A DNA stretch of 64,000 nucleotides from Siderastrea radians (Eukaryota > Cnidaria > Anthozoa > Scleractinia > Rhizangiidae): NCBI GenBank assembly GCA_964017195.1, contig OZ024896.1:28045430-28109429 (forward strand). Reading direction: 5' to 3'. The notes under the pieces are model-generated. The model did no database searches. It was not told the origin of the DNA and saw only the letters and a program-made list of their open reading frames with translations. Position 1 is the first letter of the stretch. Each line of letters begins with the position of its first letter. A program made the position numbers and the translations under genes. Of the stretch, positions 36,035 to 48,736 are shown piece after piece.

Positions 36035-38630
36035 AAGAAGCTCAGAATTGTACTAAAGACATTGTTGTGATAGGTTCTTTAGGTAAGTGGTAAACGCTTA
36101 AAAAATTGCATATTATCATTTTTAGAAGAGCACCATTTCAGCATTTCAGTGGTGAAAGCCGCGCATGCGAACCCAGGGTTTATGCCCTTTAGCACCTAAT
36201 GTGGTTTGAAGTGCGTCCTGGCAACAGGGCTACCTGTCCACCAAAGAAGGTTATATGTTCATGTGCGCAGAGCCTAAGAGCTCGTCTCGTTGTGCTCAAC
36301 TGTTGTCATGCTGCCCAAGGATATATCTGGGCAAAGGAGATATTGGGTTAGCGCGCTCGGTTGTTGTGGTTTGGTGATTTTTATATGTCAATGATAACTT
36401 TTAGTCTTTACGGTTAGATAGCCGGTATGACAGTTTATCGTTATTCCGTTGTTGGCATAAGCAAGTTTCTACTCTAAATATAGAAACGTTTTAGAGATCC
36501 ACAGTATGACATTTTGTCGCTAGTCCCTTAATAAACAATGAAGTTTCTTACTAATTACCGGTCTGCCTGATTAGACAAAAGCTACCTTGTCAGTTTTTGT
36601 TTCCTGAAAACAACTTGTACAGCAGTATGTGTGTGATTGTGGGAAATAAAAAAACCTGAACACTTCTATTTCAAAATAGCTATAAAGAAGTTAAAATTCC
36701 CAGGTATTTGTGAAAAGATAACTAAGTGGCTGTTAGCTGTCCGTTTGTCCACAGATCCTGCGGTTTGAGCTCTCATTGTATGAGTAGCTGTGAAAGTTGA
36801 CATATCACAGTCAAATAAAAGGTTTCACTGTTTTTTGATTCGTACAGTATCCAAACCTTAGCAACTGTTGAAGTTATTTATGCCTTAACTGTGTCCAAAG
36901 CTTCAGCCCAGAAACCTGCTTAGTATTTTAAAGAAACGTCTATTTTATGACAAATCCATGCGTACCATAAAAAAAATTACGCACCATAAACATGCTGTCC
37001 ATTATTTTCATTACGTTTTACTGGGAGTTTTCGATCTTTTCTGAGTTTTAGGCTGAGTTTTAGGTGGTATCGAGCTATCAAAAATGGGCGCGATCATAGC
37101 ATTACGTTGGTGGTTTGGCAACAGCTGAGGTAAACACACAAGTGCAAAACTCAACAATCAAACTTATAGCAATTTCCGATTTTGTAGAAGCTTGATCACA
37201 GTGAACCTCAGGGCACCCACCAGGTCGTTCCGGTTCAATAACTGTTTGGAAGACCTTAAAGGGACTGTGTTACGGCAGTCCAGTCCAATTACTCGCGCGC
37301 CCTTACTCGCTATGGTAAGTGACAAAATCACAGCTTCGTGACAAACAAATATGTATCCCGAGCGTTATATTTAGGGGCCGATTACATGGCGAATTTCAGC
37401 CCGGGCTGAAATATGACCTTGGGCATGCGCACCGCTTAAGTTGCGACCTTTTCCCACCCAATTTTAAACATTGCCCCGGTTGGACACGGTTCGCAAAGCA
37501 TGATGGGGCTATCGATCGATTCGAGCTCAGTTGCAATGAACCTTCCGTACTGTGCGGATCTCGAAGAGAAAAAAAATTCATCTAGAAGAGCTGGAAATAA
37601 CAAAGATGGAAGTTTCTCCGATTCTTGCGGTCTAATTATCCTTTGTTTATATCTGAATATTTGATGTAACATTTTAACGGCTTGTTTCATGCATTGATCG
37701 ATTGTGCGGAACGCGTACGCGTGGAGACTTCAATCCTGGGTGTATCAGGAATAAGCCTCTTTAGTAACTTATATGTGCAAACATCTTACCATGAATAGCC
37801 TCTTGGGCCATGAAGGACTTATTTCCAATCATCGAAAGTGAAAACACAGATGCCTGGCTTTCTGAGGTCTTGTAATTGCTACAGTTGTGTGAAATCGTTA
37901 GTTTTGCCCGATGGATAAGCGTCGAATACCTGTCAGAAAAAACCGTAGGAATGTTCATTTTATAGCATTAACAGTCCTTTAACTTCCAGGGTGTCCAAAA
38001 GCTTCTGTTTCTCAATACCGTTGATGCAGGATGTAGTAACCCTGAAGGGCTTGTCTGAAATTATACTTTCACAGCTTAGTTAAACAAGGCTGTACAAAAT
38101 ATTATTGTTCAAATTGCTAGCTGTCAATATGAATTAATTAATTAATTTGTTTTGCGTTTGAAAGTAACTGATGCTGACAAAGTTAGTCTGTGATTGAACG
38201 AGAATTCCACTTTCTTTTGCAGCAGGCATGAAAATCTGTCTTTTGAAAATTTAACAAAGCTCTGTTCAGCCTGTAGAATGTGTGGCAATATTGTATACAA
38301 GGACCTCAAGCAGAAAATAGTTTTTAACCCTTAATACAGGGTTGTTGGGGGGCTTTGCACTGATCATCACGACAAAATTATTGAGGTCACAGAGAACCTG
38401 TTTAGCATGGATCCTTTTAAAACTAGTGAAGCGCATTAGAGCAATACATCCAATGTCATTTCTACAAATCTGTCAATTCTTTCAATGATCAAAGATATTT
38501 TTATAATTATTAGAATGCTGTCCCAACCACAGAGCAAACTCTAACTAAATTTGACCTTTGATCATTTACCCCTTGCAAACAATGGCCCAGTCCTTCATTT
38601 GTTTCCTTCAGACCTCTACCTTGTTGAAAA
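36035..38630. other. no gene recognised; one dispersed-repeat end at 37374-37412
   Basis: GGGGCCGATTACATGGCGAA at 37374-37393, followed by TTTCAGCCCGGGCTGAAAT, is an inverted relative of the sequence ending at 44676. No coding domain was recognised. Confidence 0.45.
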
Positions 38631-38631
38631 G

Positions 38632-38976
38632 TCAATGGTGGATCCAGAGGAGGGGCCGAGGGTATCCCCCCTTTTTTTTTCAAAAGAAAATAAGGTTGGA
38701 TAAAACAGACTAACAGACAGCAATATACAAAACAATTATGGAGTTATACATTTACCCCAGACTACAACGAAGCAGAGCACAGATTACCTTGTGTACAACA
38801 GCATACTGCACTCAGAAAGCGTCTGATTTTTTTTTGTCGATTTACTTATAGTCAGAATATAGTACAGAATAATACCAAGATATAACTCCACAAAAGTTTT
38901 GTATTTTGTTGTCTCCCCTCACCCACCCTTAAACTTGGGCCCCACCCTCCATGAAAGTCTGGACTCACCACTGGGC
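38632..38976. repeat. possible hAT-type MITE
   Basis: The left end CAATGGTGGATCCAG and the right end, reverse-complemented, CAGTGGTGAGTCCAG look like hAT-style ends. No 8-bp target duplication is visible, so the call is weak. Confidence 0.35.
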
Positions 38977-39122
38977 ACCAAGTCTGCCTGTTAAGTCGAG
39001 TAACAGAAACTTAAGGGGTGTTTACATAATACAGGTTTGAGTTTCATTTCCTCTTATGGCTCTGTATAACTTTGCTTACATGATACCAGCACAAGATTTC
39101 ATACCATTACGAGTCATACCAG

Positions 39123-40878
39123 GGCCGTTGACAAAACCAGGATCGGACCAGACCAGATCGGATCGGATCGGACTGACAAAACCTGGATCGGATTGGACCG
39201 GACTCACAAAATCTGGATCGGATCGGACCGGACTCGCAAAACCTGGATCGGGTCGAATTCTATTAAAGAAGCTCGTATCCACTCATTGAAAGTAGACGCA
39301 TTTCAAATTCCCATTAAAGATGGCGAAGAGAGATCAAGAAGTGATTGTCATTGCACTGTTTTTGCTTTTTCTTCTGCATTCTGTCGTGAAAACTTTTTGT
39401 TTATTGTTATGGTTTTACATTTTGTGAACTGCTTCATTACTACAACTACTTCATGATGAAAAGGAAACTTCAATAGCGTGTGCCAGAGTATGTACAATTA
39501 AATCAGTACCGAATTGACCATAAAGTAACAATGATATCAAGATAACTCGCGCCTTTCTTATTCTTTACTTGGAACTTGAACCATGTTCATATGATTACAA
39601 GGTTTTCAGAATGTAACCATAGCTACCTCACAGAGGGTAATAAAACGGAACTTAAAGCTCCTAGAATGACGGTATGACAAGGATACCTGCTTTCATTTTT
39701 TGTCCAGATTCTAGAATGGTGGAATATGAGATCTGTGCCGACAATTACGATAGCCTTATTCACACAATGGTTTAGTGTTCGCGGTAAGCCCGCATGACGA
39801 AAATTGTGTCAAGTTTGAGCAAGAGGTTTTATTTCACCTTATCAAAACGTGACCTACCAAGGTTATAAAGTATAGAATAGCAATTAAGGGTACTTTAGAC
39901 CTATTGAACAACGCAAGCTATCACTGTATAAGAAAACAATCCGTTTGCTTTCTAACATTAATGTAGGTTTGATTATTGATTTTGTTCTAGGTTTTCTGGA
40001 AAATCCCTTTCAAGTAATGACAGTATACTCGAAGTTTCTTTTCAAGTGACAGCCGTGTTCATTCAGAAGCATTGCAGTTTCATTTCCATATTCACAATCA
40101 AAGTGTCTAATCAAATTATATTGGCTTTGTAAGCTTTTGCGCGCAAAACGTTTTAAAGACGTTACAGTGAACACAACTATTCATCCACATTGTATAAAAG
40201 AATAAGTTAGCCTTTTTCTGCTTCATTTAAAAAATGTGATTTACCGTAAACCAAAGACACAGTTCAAATGCAAAATTTCATTAGTTGTTATATGACAAAA
40301 CAGGGTCTCAAACTGAAATTTTTGGTCCTTACTAATCTTATTTTTGTCACTGAGTTTTGGAAGGGCGTAAATCGTTCGGTCATATGACCAATTTCTTCAA
40401 TTTCTTTGAGATAGAAAACCTTACCGACAGATAGCTTACAGGTCGATTTATTAATAGCGAAAATTTCAAGTAAAGGATGGCAAAGACGCGATCATTGTTA
40501 CTTTAGGCTCTATTCCTCTTTGTCTTTCTGCTTGAGTCTCTCTCTCTCTAGAAAAACGTGATCGTTTAATGAAGTAGTTTAAATGCATAACGATAAACAG
40601 TCAGTCTTAACCACAGAATGGAGAAGGAAAAAGCAAACACAGTGCAATGGCAATCACTTTCTTGATCTCTCTTCGTCATCTTGATCCAGAGATACCACTT
40701 GACCATTTTTTAATGGGAATTTGAAATGCGCCTGCTTTCAATAAGTAGATATGGGTTTGTTTAATAGAATTCGACCCGATCCAGGATTGTGAGTCCGGTC
40801 CGATCCGATTAAGGTTTTGTCAGTCCGATCCGATCCGATCCGATCCGATCCGGTCCGATCCTGATTTTGTCAACGGCC
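39123..40878. mobile_element. 1.76 kb foldback with 9-bp target duplication
   Basis: Ends GGCCGTTGACAAAA and TTTTGTCAACGGCC are flanked by the identical 9-mer TCATACCAG (39114-39122 and 40879-40887). Each arm starts with a short array of GATCGGACCGGACT.ACAAAA units of about 30 bp, then a unique part (GTCGAATTCTATTAAA, GCATTTCAAATTCCCATTAA) matched in the opposite arm. Arms of several hundred bp enclose a unique centre. Each arm holds an inward ATG followed by a CAAGAA.GTGATTG block (39320 plus). A 9-bp duplication is typical of Mutator-like elements; the superfamily is an inference. Confidence 0.88.
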
Positions 40879-40889
40879 TCATACCAGTG

Positions 40890-42104
40890 CGAGTTTATTC
40901 TGGTTACTGTACCAGGTCAAAATTTTCGATCTGGTGCAAAAACTTGTACCATAATCATGTAAACACGGTAAGACCACTCATTTTGGTGTGAAATCTGTCT
41001 CCTGGAAGACAATTCAGTAGAAAACAAATAAGGATTGATATCAATGTAAAAAACTGATGAAGAAAGCGAAAGTTGCGAGTTCCATTAGAAAAGGGATATT
41101 TAATCAATTCACAGTTCTCAACCCTTTTATGGGTCTCAATAGCTCTAAATGTTATTAATAAGAACAACTAAACTGACAAATTGAAAGGGATGTTCAATCA
41201 ATAATTCACAGTTCTCCCTCAATAGCTCTGGATTTTATTTCTTAAAGCAGACCCCACTAACTTGAACCCAACCCCCCCCACCTGCTCACAACTATATTGA
41301 ACTGAAAATATTTTTATTGTTTTCCTTGGTTGATATTGCTCACATATTTACTATTGGCTATCTCAAATTTTTGATATCTCAAACAATTTTTGGTTTCTCT
41401 TGCATGTCTAAGATAGCACCGTGAACTTCCAATCTGAGTTACTGATCAATACTGAATTTTTTAGCTTTCTCAATGGTTCACTGCACAGAGGTTGTAAGTT
41501 GACAACCTTAAGGCTGCTGCTTAGGGAATCTTAGTAAATCAGTCCACAACAGATGACGTGACTATATATTAAGACCCTAAAGCCCAAATAATTTTGGTCA
41601 TTTCAGCAAATTGAATGTGATTCTTGAAAATTTGTTGCATACAGGGCAACAGAGCAGACTGAAGAAACCATTTTGCCTCTTAACCTAAAGACAACAAAGC
41701 AAAGAGGGGAAAACACTCAATTGGGATGCCACACCATACTGTTGATACTTGTCATAACTAAAATGGGACGATCACTCGCGTTAATATCTCACGGGTAATT
41801 TTCACATCTCGCAACGTGAGAGTAATATTGGAGAGAAAATTCGACAACTTAAACAACGCATAATTCTCAAAATAGAAGGGACGCTATTGGGCGCTATATG
41901 ATTTTATAGAAGCAAATTTATCCACCTTGATCTTGGTCTAAAATAAACGGTTTTAGATTTTTGGGTTAGCCTACAAATTCTCAAAATGTAAGACCTTCTC
42001 TGCCTACTCAAATATCATGAAAGCGCACGTTGCTCGATCCACCTACAACGAAATTGTGCTCAAACTTGACTTACAAAAGATGACCAGATCCAAAAATTTA
42101 ATTA
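40890..42104. other. no gene recognised
   Basis: No coding domain or repeat boundary seen. Confidence 0.4.
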
Positions 42105-42291
42105 AGCAATAGACCGCATTTTCTATTGGTTTACTGGTGTAATAAACCCACGCGGGATGTTGGGAGAACACGAGAAAAGCTTGTAAATCACGAGCCGCAG
42201 GCGAGTGATTTACAAGCTTTTCGAGTGTTCTCCCAACATCCCAAGTGGGTTTATTACACCAGTAAACCAATAGAAAATGCGGTCTATTGCT
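42105..42291. repeat. 187-bp palindromic MITE
   Basis: AGCAATAGACCGCATTTTC at the left pairs with GAAAATGCGGTCTATTGCT at the right, and the pairing continues inward almost without mismatch to GGCGAGTGATTTAC. Frames on both strands that read as similar peptides come from the palindrome. Confidence 0.9.
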
Positions 42292-42592
42292 TTTATGAAA
42301 TAACTAGAAAAAAGACAAAGTTTTGAGTTCAGAAAGTATGTTTTTAATGGTGATCAAGTTGCGTCTTCTCTTAACAATCATCATGTGACGCGTGTTAACC
42401 AATCATGATAAGCGATATAGTAAACCGTAGCTCTGAGAATGGGCATCGAAGAAAGAATCAGCCGCCGATTAACCAGAAAAAGTACCAGGGAATTTACATG
42501 TCAACTTTAACAGCGAAATCCTTAACAAAATTCTGTGAAAGGTAAAATACTTCCTGAAGTTCAATTCAGGGGAAAGAAAAGTAATCATCCTT

Positions 42593-44272
42593 TCATCGAT
42601 TGAAAGTGATGTGCACGTTTCCAATCGTGCAAGAATTGAACATTTGGCGGTAAGCAGAGCTTGTGTTCACCGTGTTTTGTTGAGTTGCTGAGATGGTGTT
42701 GTTCAAAGGAACTGGCAGCTGTTGTAGAGGAGGCCTTTCGCACCCAACGATCTGATTTTGACGCTGTTCAGCTGCCCGTATGGTTTCGTTGTCTCCAAGT
42801 GCGGAGGCGAGGACATCGCTGCATTTACGAAGCTGATTTGCCGACGGCATGCTGTGGTAGCTTTTCAGGCTGGATTCGTTGCGGTGACCTGATATGGCCA
42901 TGATTTCTCTGTTTGTCAAGCCAGCAGTCGACCACAAGGTTATTGCTGTCGCCCTTACGGAATGGTTTGTGTAAACACGGGACAGACCTGCGGCGGAGCT
43001 GATGTCTTTCATCATTGTTGAAAGCTTGTTGATGCCCAGTGGTCGATTTTCATACCAAATCTTGTCAGAAGGTCGCCAATTTCTTTTCGGATACTGGAAC
43101 AGCGCCTCGCACTGTGGATTCAGCTTGGAAAGAAAAAGTTCCAAAGCGGAATATCCATCGGTTGGACTGTTGGTTTTGTACATGCGGCCGTTCTTCTCGT
43201 AACTTTCCACGTCAGAAACTCCACCTGGGTGGTTCTTGGTCGTCTCATCGTGCGACATAGTGGCAAAAAGGCCGCCATTCGCATCTTCGCCAAACACAAA
43301 ACTGCTTTTCTTTAAACGTCGCTGGCCCTCAAAACCACGGCGGCACCAATACAAAGAAATGTGGAACCAAACATTTCTAAGTAGAGACAGGGGCTGGGTA
43401 AGTGAAAGAATTTCACCGTTTTTGAGCTTTTCCAGGTCTTCTTGCTCGATAGCTGGTTTATGAGTAGTGTGTTGTAAGCCATCTTTCTTCAGTTGCTTTA
43501 TTTTGGCATCCAACATTTGGTTTGATAATACAAACCGGGAATCTTTGTTGAAGGAAATCCCACGGTTGTTTGGAGGCGTATTGAGAAATCGTTCAATGCC
43601 ATTTCTCAGAGATAAAAGTGTCGCCCGGCTGTAATTTTCTCCGTTGCGGTTTCGTGCCTCGGCGTAAAATTGGCGCAGGTTTTCATCTAATTCCTGGATT
43701 GACATTTCTGCCAATGTTATTCCAAGTTGTTTTTGCTTACTCCACTCTACAGTAAACAAAGCATAAAGTGGAAATTAGCGGAGAATTTTGTGATATAAAG
43801 TTTAATCCAAACAAATGAGAATTTTACAGTTTATTTTAGTTTTAAAGTTTCGCACGGCCATTGTTTTTTAATGTTTACGCGGCAACACCTTCGTGTGACT
43901 TTCATTATAAATTAGACAAGTTGTAAATTTAAGAGTAGAAAATCTGTCCTGTTCGTTTTGTTTTCCGCGAAATGTTGTTCAGATATTATGTTGAATGAAA
44001 ATAAGTTCCGTTTATTAAGACCAACCTGTAAAAACTGAAACCGCCCACTGTGTTGCTTGTTTGGTCTTTGCGGCTTGTGAGTTGTTTACCATGTCGTCGA
44101 GTTGTTGCGTTTCCATTTCCGCAAATCTTCTCTTTTTATGATTTATGTTGGAGCTTTCTTGGTTACTGCTTTCAACGTTTTCGTTGTTAGACTCGGGGAC
44201 TTCGGATGAAACTGGCAGTCCAAACGCCAACATAATATTGAAGTTCGGCAGTTCTTCGTCTGTGCCGGCCAT
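42593..44272 (-). CDS. Crypton-type tyrosine recombinase (DUF3504-like), two exons
   Basis: Exon 1 runs 44272-44026 (82 codons plus one base, donor G|GTTGG) and exon 2 runs 43746-42593 (acceptor CTGTAG), giving about 466 residues. Exon 1 is acidic with a KKRR basic cluster. Across the junction the frame reads AVSVFTEWSKQKQLGI, and then the helical SAM-like part IQELDENLRQFYAEARNRNG. The catalytic part follows: Arg in YWCRRGFEGQRRLK (about 219), H344-x-x-R347 in NHSVRATAIT, H370 in AISGHRNESS and the nucleophile Tyr 379 in LKSYHS. All key residues are kept and the frame has no break, so cleavage and strand-joining activity is possible. The C-terminus ends FNSCTIGNVHITF. The domain is shared by Crypton transposons and by host proteins derived from them, such as the ZMYM2 group. 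A dead relative lies at 19108-19678. Element ends were not found, so host domestication is an alternative. Confidence 0.85.
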
Positions 44273-44599
44273 TTTTGTCGGACAGGAGAATTTCTCAGTT
44301 CCTTACAGTTTTCTATGAGTTTACCGGAATAATAGTCAATAGGTTTTCGACCAATAAGAACGCGCGTAGTATCTCAGTTATTTTATAAAGACATCTAGAT
44401 ACACACCAATCCTAATTATTCTTGTGAAATGTAAGTTGCACTGGGGACAGATAGCACGTTAAAATGACAAGAAGTGAAGCTCACATTCCCGTCAAAGGCC
44501 GCCATGTTGATTTCTCGTCCTGGTTAAGAGACTGCTCGTGATTGGCTAATATAATGATCCACCATGCCTTTCGGACCGTGTGCAACCACCACTGCATGT

Positions 44600-44676
44600 A
44601 ATCGCAACAAAATTTCAGCCCGGTGGGCGGTCCGAAATTTCAGCCCAGGCTGAAATTCGCCATGTAATCGGCCCCT
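44600..44676. repeat. dispersed repeat with CAGCCCGGGCTG-type core
   Basis: ATTTCAGCCCAGGCTGAAATTCGCCATGTAATCGGCCCC ends here (shown by its parts ATTTCAGCCCAGGCTGAAAT and CGCCATGTAATCGGCCCC). It is an inverted copy of 37374-37412. A second TTTCAGCCCGG motif and a CATGTAATCG lie just to the left, so the unit is partly repeated within itself. Confidence 0.6.
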
Positions 44677-44679
44677 TAG

Positions 44680-46750
44680 ATTTAATAACAACGAAGATGA
44701 ACTTTGAAAAACTGTTAGACTGAACAGTTTCAAGAACTCCAATTGCAATCCGTGTTAATCTTCTTCAATTTCGCCCATCCGTGCCTTCTTTTGTATTTGC
44801 TCTTTGGTCAATGTTTCGCTCAATTTGGTGGCCAGGTCCTGATGGCTGAATTTAGCTAAATTTTCTGACACAGCTCCTTCAATCGTCCTGAAAATTTGCT
44901 TTGATTGTCATGAAAAAAATCGAGTTTTTTTGCGGAAATGTTAAGTTAAACTTTCATAAAATGGTTCTATTAAATCCATAATTTTTGTTTTCGGAGCTGA
45001 CAAATATGTCGCTTTAAGTGCGAAATACGGTCATCTAGCATTTTCTTAAAGCGAACAGCAGCTTGAAAATTCGGGGAATGAGATAACGCTCCCGAAAATG
45101 ATCGGGGTCTTAAATTTTCAGCTAAAGAATTCAAACAGATCAACCTGTCTCAACTCAATACCCATTTAACATGCTGAGAAAAAAGGACACAACATTTCAA
45201 GTAGTTTGCTTAAATTTTCTAGTTAGGTGTCCCTGAAACCTTGAAGTCTTGGAACGGATTGAGTTTAAGTGGCTGTATACGTGTAGTTATCGAGCACTTA
45301 ATTTTAATCAAATTCAGTTCGATTTCTTCAAACTTCCTGCACGAGACAAGCCGTCGAGATATGACCCGAAATTTTGAGGCAAAAGTTGTTGACATTCGGA
45401 GTCCTCAAAATCCCCCGTCCGTCAATTTTTTGGAATGTCTGCTGCCGACCTTACATTTACCCGAAAAATCCAGCTTTTATACCAGTAATACGGACAATAT
45501 GTCACTTTAAAAATGTGTTGGGAAAAAGAAGTTCAAATTATCAAGACTTGTTGAAACGACAGAATCTCGAACTGAGTTACTACAGGTATTTAATAAGAAA
45601 AAATGGAAATATGCGCTCTTTCTTAAAAGACTAAGGTTTGTATCTCTTAATTGGTTATTCATTAACCATGAAACTTCAACCTTTGCATAAGTAGAACATT
45701 CCTTGTTTAGAATATTAAGAAGTAGAGATATTGGTTAATGCTTACCTGCCAAAAATTCGATTTATAAAGTGGAACCTCCGCGTTAATATCATATTTCCCC
45801 GGGCCACCTTCAGCCTGTAAAACAAGTATGCAGATGTTGTTGCAGAGTTTAACTTTATCACTGGAATCCGATTCCATTTTGAAATTAATTATAGTGGCTA
45901 GGACCGATATGAATGACGATCTGAAAGCCTTAAGTTTTAACAGGCCGCAGCGCAGCACAGTGCCTGCGGAAACCACTGAACTTGAAACCGAAAAAGGGAT
46001 GGGGGATTTCTGCTCAGTAAACACGAACGGTCCGTCAGCTCTTTACGTGTTATAGTTTTTACAATTTTATTTCCATACGTACCCTTCATACTTCTTCTAA
46101 ACACTCTTACTCTTACGTCATCTTCAGTACCCTAGCTTGCAAATTTTTAACAATTATATAAATGACATGGTAAATAAAATTTCATCTCAGTTTTTGGAGG
46201 GCCACAAGTTCTTCTGATTTTAATTTTCGAGCACCATCATCGGAAAATATAGTTGATTATTGTTGCTATTACCACGTAACTTATGAATAATGTTTTTTTT
46301 TAATCGAGATAACTGAGAAAAGGTTTCTAAGAGCATATCTAAATTAGAAAGGGACACAACATCTATTTAACCAGCTTCTAATAAACATTCATCTTTCCAC
46401 ATAATGAGTTTGCTAAAAGTATTCATTTTTGTTCTGCGTGGGAACTCTACTACACCTTCAGGTTTGTTTTCCAACTTGATTCACTTTTCCGCTAACCGCA
46501 CTAGTTTGGTTCTTTTATGTTTTCTTAGTCAGAGTGTGAGGGTATTTTACCTTGCTCGAGGCGTTATCGAAAAAGTAAAATAATTAATTTTCAGCGTGCA
46601 TTTGTTCAAACGCAAACACAGAGAATTTTAAATCAAGGCGCACCAGTGATGTTTACGTCCTTAATTTAAAGAGATTTACTTTCTCTTTGCCTGCGGAAGG
46701 GTTTCCTTGCTCTTTTACTCTCGGAAAGAGGGTGTTCTTTCAATTAGGCG
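44680..46750. other. no gene recognised
   Basis: Short open frames (up to 105 codons at 45707-46024 minus) without a recognisable domain. Possibly the 5' flank of the recombinase gene. Confidence 0.35.
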
Positions 46751-47060
46751 ACAAACGACGTTTATTCCATTAGCTGTGTCTTTTTTGATCGAACACCAAC
46801 CAGTCATAGATTATTCAATCAGTGTCACGTCTACTTTCCAAGCTTAACATGCAACAGTTATTCAACTGGTTCTCCAGTCCAAAGATACACAGAGAACTTA
46901 ACTCCATCCGGAAATGAGTGTCAGTGATCAAAGAGAAAGAGGTGACCTTCTTGGTTGTGTTTGTTTCGTATAAAAGCATGTCAGATTAAATCGACTGCCG
47001 CAAAAACAGGGTTTCACGAGTCCTGGTTATGATGTCAGGAATACCAAGAATCACTTACAG
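46751..47060 (+). repeat. diverged direct duplication, copy 1 (TATA-containing)
   Basis: Shares ordered blocks with 48737-49145: TTATTC.ATTAG, GAACAC.ACC, CACGTCT.CTTTCCAA.CTTAA, AGATACACAGAGAACTT, TATAAAAGCAT and GGTTATGAT.TC.GGAA. A TATAAAAG box lies near 46971-46978. No open reading frame follows it. Confidence 0.65.
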
Positions 47061-48303
47061 TCAATCTACCTCATGTGGGAACTTTGTTGGTTTATCAAAG
47101 ATAAATAGTTATGAAATATCATTTTTCTATAAAATATGAGGTACTAAGAAATACCAGGTTTTTATCTGAATGGTGATAGTATTTTGCAGTTTTTTTTTTC
47201 TCTGTGCACTGAATTTTTTATTATTATTCTTATTTCTTTTACCTTGGTTTGTTGAAGGTGTGTATGTACTTTTTATTTTTTAACATGCCCATAGATGCCT
47301 GGAAGCCAGCAAAGGTTTGAAAAATAAACGATAACAGTCAATGTCCGGCAGTCAGAAATTCCTGAAGAATTTTCACAGAAAGACTTGCCCGGTCCTACTG
47401 GGAAAATTCCACATTTATTAATTTAGTACGACGGTGTTTTCATGTATACGAGACGGGGATAAATTTAACGGTTCAAGATATTCAAGATTTTTTTTTTATT
47501 GCAAAACACAAAAAAAAAAAAGAAAAAGCTTATTTACAAATTAATTGATATAGTTGCTTAGTATAGTATTTTGCAGTTAATTCACGACTTTCTGATGCAA
47601 AATTTTCAACATTCCGTTCCCATCTTGGAATTTACAAAGAGGAATTTTGGATGATCGTTTCAAATTCGCAAATGCTGTTCACGCGTGACATAGATTGACT
47701 GTAATAACTTCCGTGACCATACAGCTATTGCTGATGGTATTGCACCGTTTACATTTATCGTTGGAATCCGAAGAAAACCCACAGAGGGAAAATGAAAAGA
47801 GATTATATAAGGAGATGAACAGTAAAGTTTCAAGGTGTCCGCTTTACAAGAAGCGGAGGTGTTAATGTTTGTATTTGGAATTTCAGCTTTAGGAAAATAC
47901 TTTTTAAATTGTACACGTGCTTTTGACAATTTTACTAAGAAGGATAGATCGTGCTCAGCGTCCTAGAAATGAAGGTAGCGAGCCCCCTAAATTAACGACG
48001 GTAAAAGATTGCTAAAACCAATCTACTATCAATTCAATTCAATCCAATTCAATTTATTTAAACACGGTAAAATTCATCAGGAATACATAATAACAAAGCA
48101 TAATCTTAAACGTTGCAACTAATCTTAAACATTACAACGCTAACTAAACCTGTTTTCCATGAATGCTGTCTCAAATTTAAAAATGAAGATTAAGATTATC
48201 ATAAGCTAAAACAGTCAAATATATTATGCCAAAAAGCATATGCTACAAAGTCCGGCAAGTGTTATTACAGAGCGCGCGACGGAATTATAACATCAAAGCC
48301 CTG
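47061..48303. other. no gene recognised
   Basis: Long T- and A-runs flank 47480-47525, and a (CAATT)-rich tract at about 48030-48060 looks like a LINE 3' tail, but no polymerase peptide can be read before it. Confidence 0.35.
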
Positions 48304-48588
48304 AGGGAAGGGGTGCTCCTATGTACACGCAATATGGGTACGTGCTGTTGTGAAGGGTATGGTTTTCATCAAGTTTAGTCTGGGATAGGGTTAAGAATGC
48401 AAAGAGTTTTCGTCTAGAATAGCGTGCCATTTATTGGGAAATTAGCATTGACACGCAGCGAGTCTGGAGTAGGTAGGAGTTTTTGGTGTCCAGTCTAGAA
48501 TGGGGTTGCACAATGTAGCGGCATGGTCTAGAACAGGCTTAGGGGTGTCAGAGTCCCAGCGGCACACCCTAGTACCCCCTCCTCCCGG
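48304..48588. repeat. MITE, GTACCCC-ended family, copy 2
   Basis: The right end AGTACCCCCTCCTCCC, the left end GAGGGAAGGGGTGCTCCT and internal GTCTAGAATAG.GT blocks resemble the CCGGGGGGGTACTC group at 31380-31815, but are much more diverged. Confidence 0.45.
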
Positions 48589-48736
48589 TAGCGATAAGTA
48601 TTACGAAGTGTGACGATTGTTACCAAGCGCTGGTTTGTTTCGAACTTATACTACTAGGACAATATTGTTAAGTACTTTGAGAGACAAAATGAGTTTTCGA
48701 CCAATTTGCAGTGGATTGCAATCTGCACTGGGTAAC

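Noticed and set aside
42043..42326. Two similar 66-75 residue frames on opposite strands
   Set aside because: A near-perfect palindrome gives similar peptides on both strands; there is no gene evidence.
37374..44676. One 7.3 kb element bounded by the inverted GGGGCCGATTACATGG sequences and carrying the recombinase
   Set aside because: The two ends differ beyond about 40 bp, no target duplication is seen, and another complete foldback lies between. Two independent dispersed repeats are simpler.
45707..46024. 105-codon minus-strand frame
   Set aside because: No recognisable domain and no supporting exon structure.
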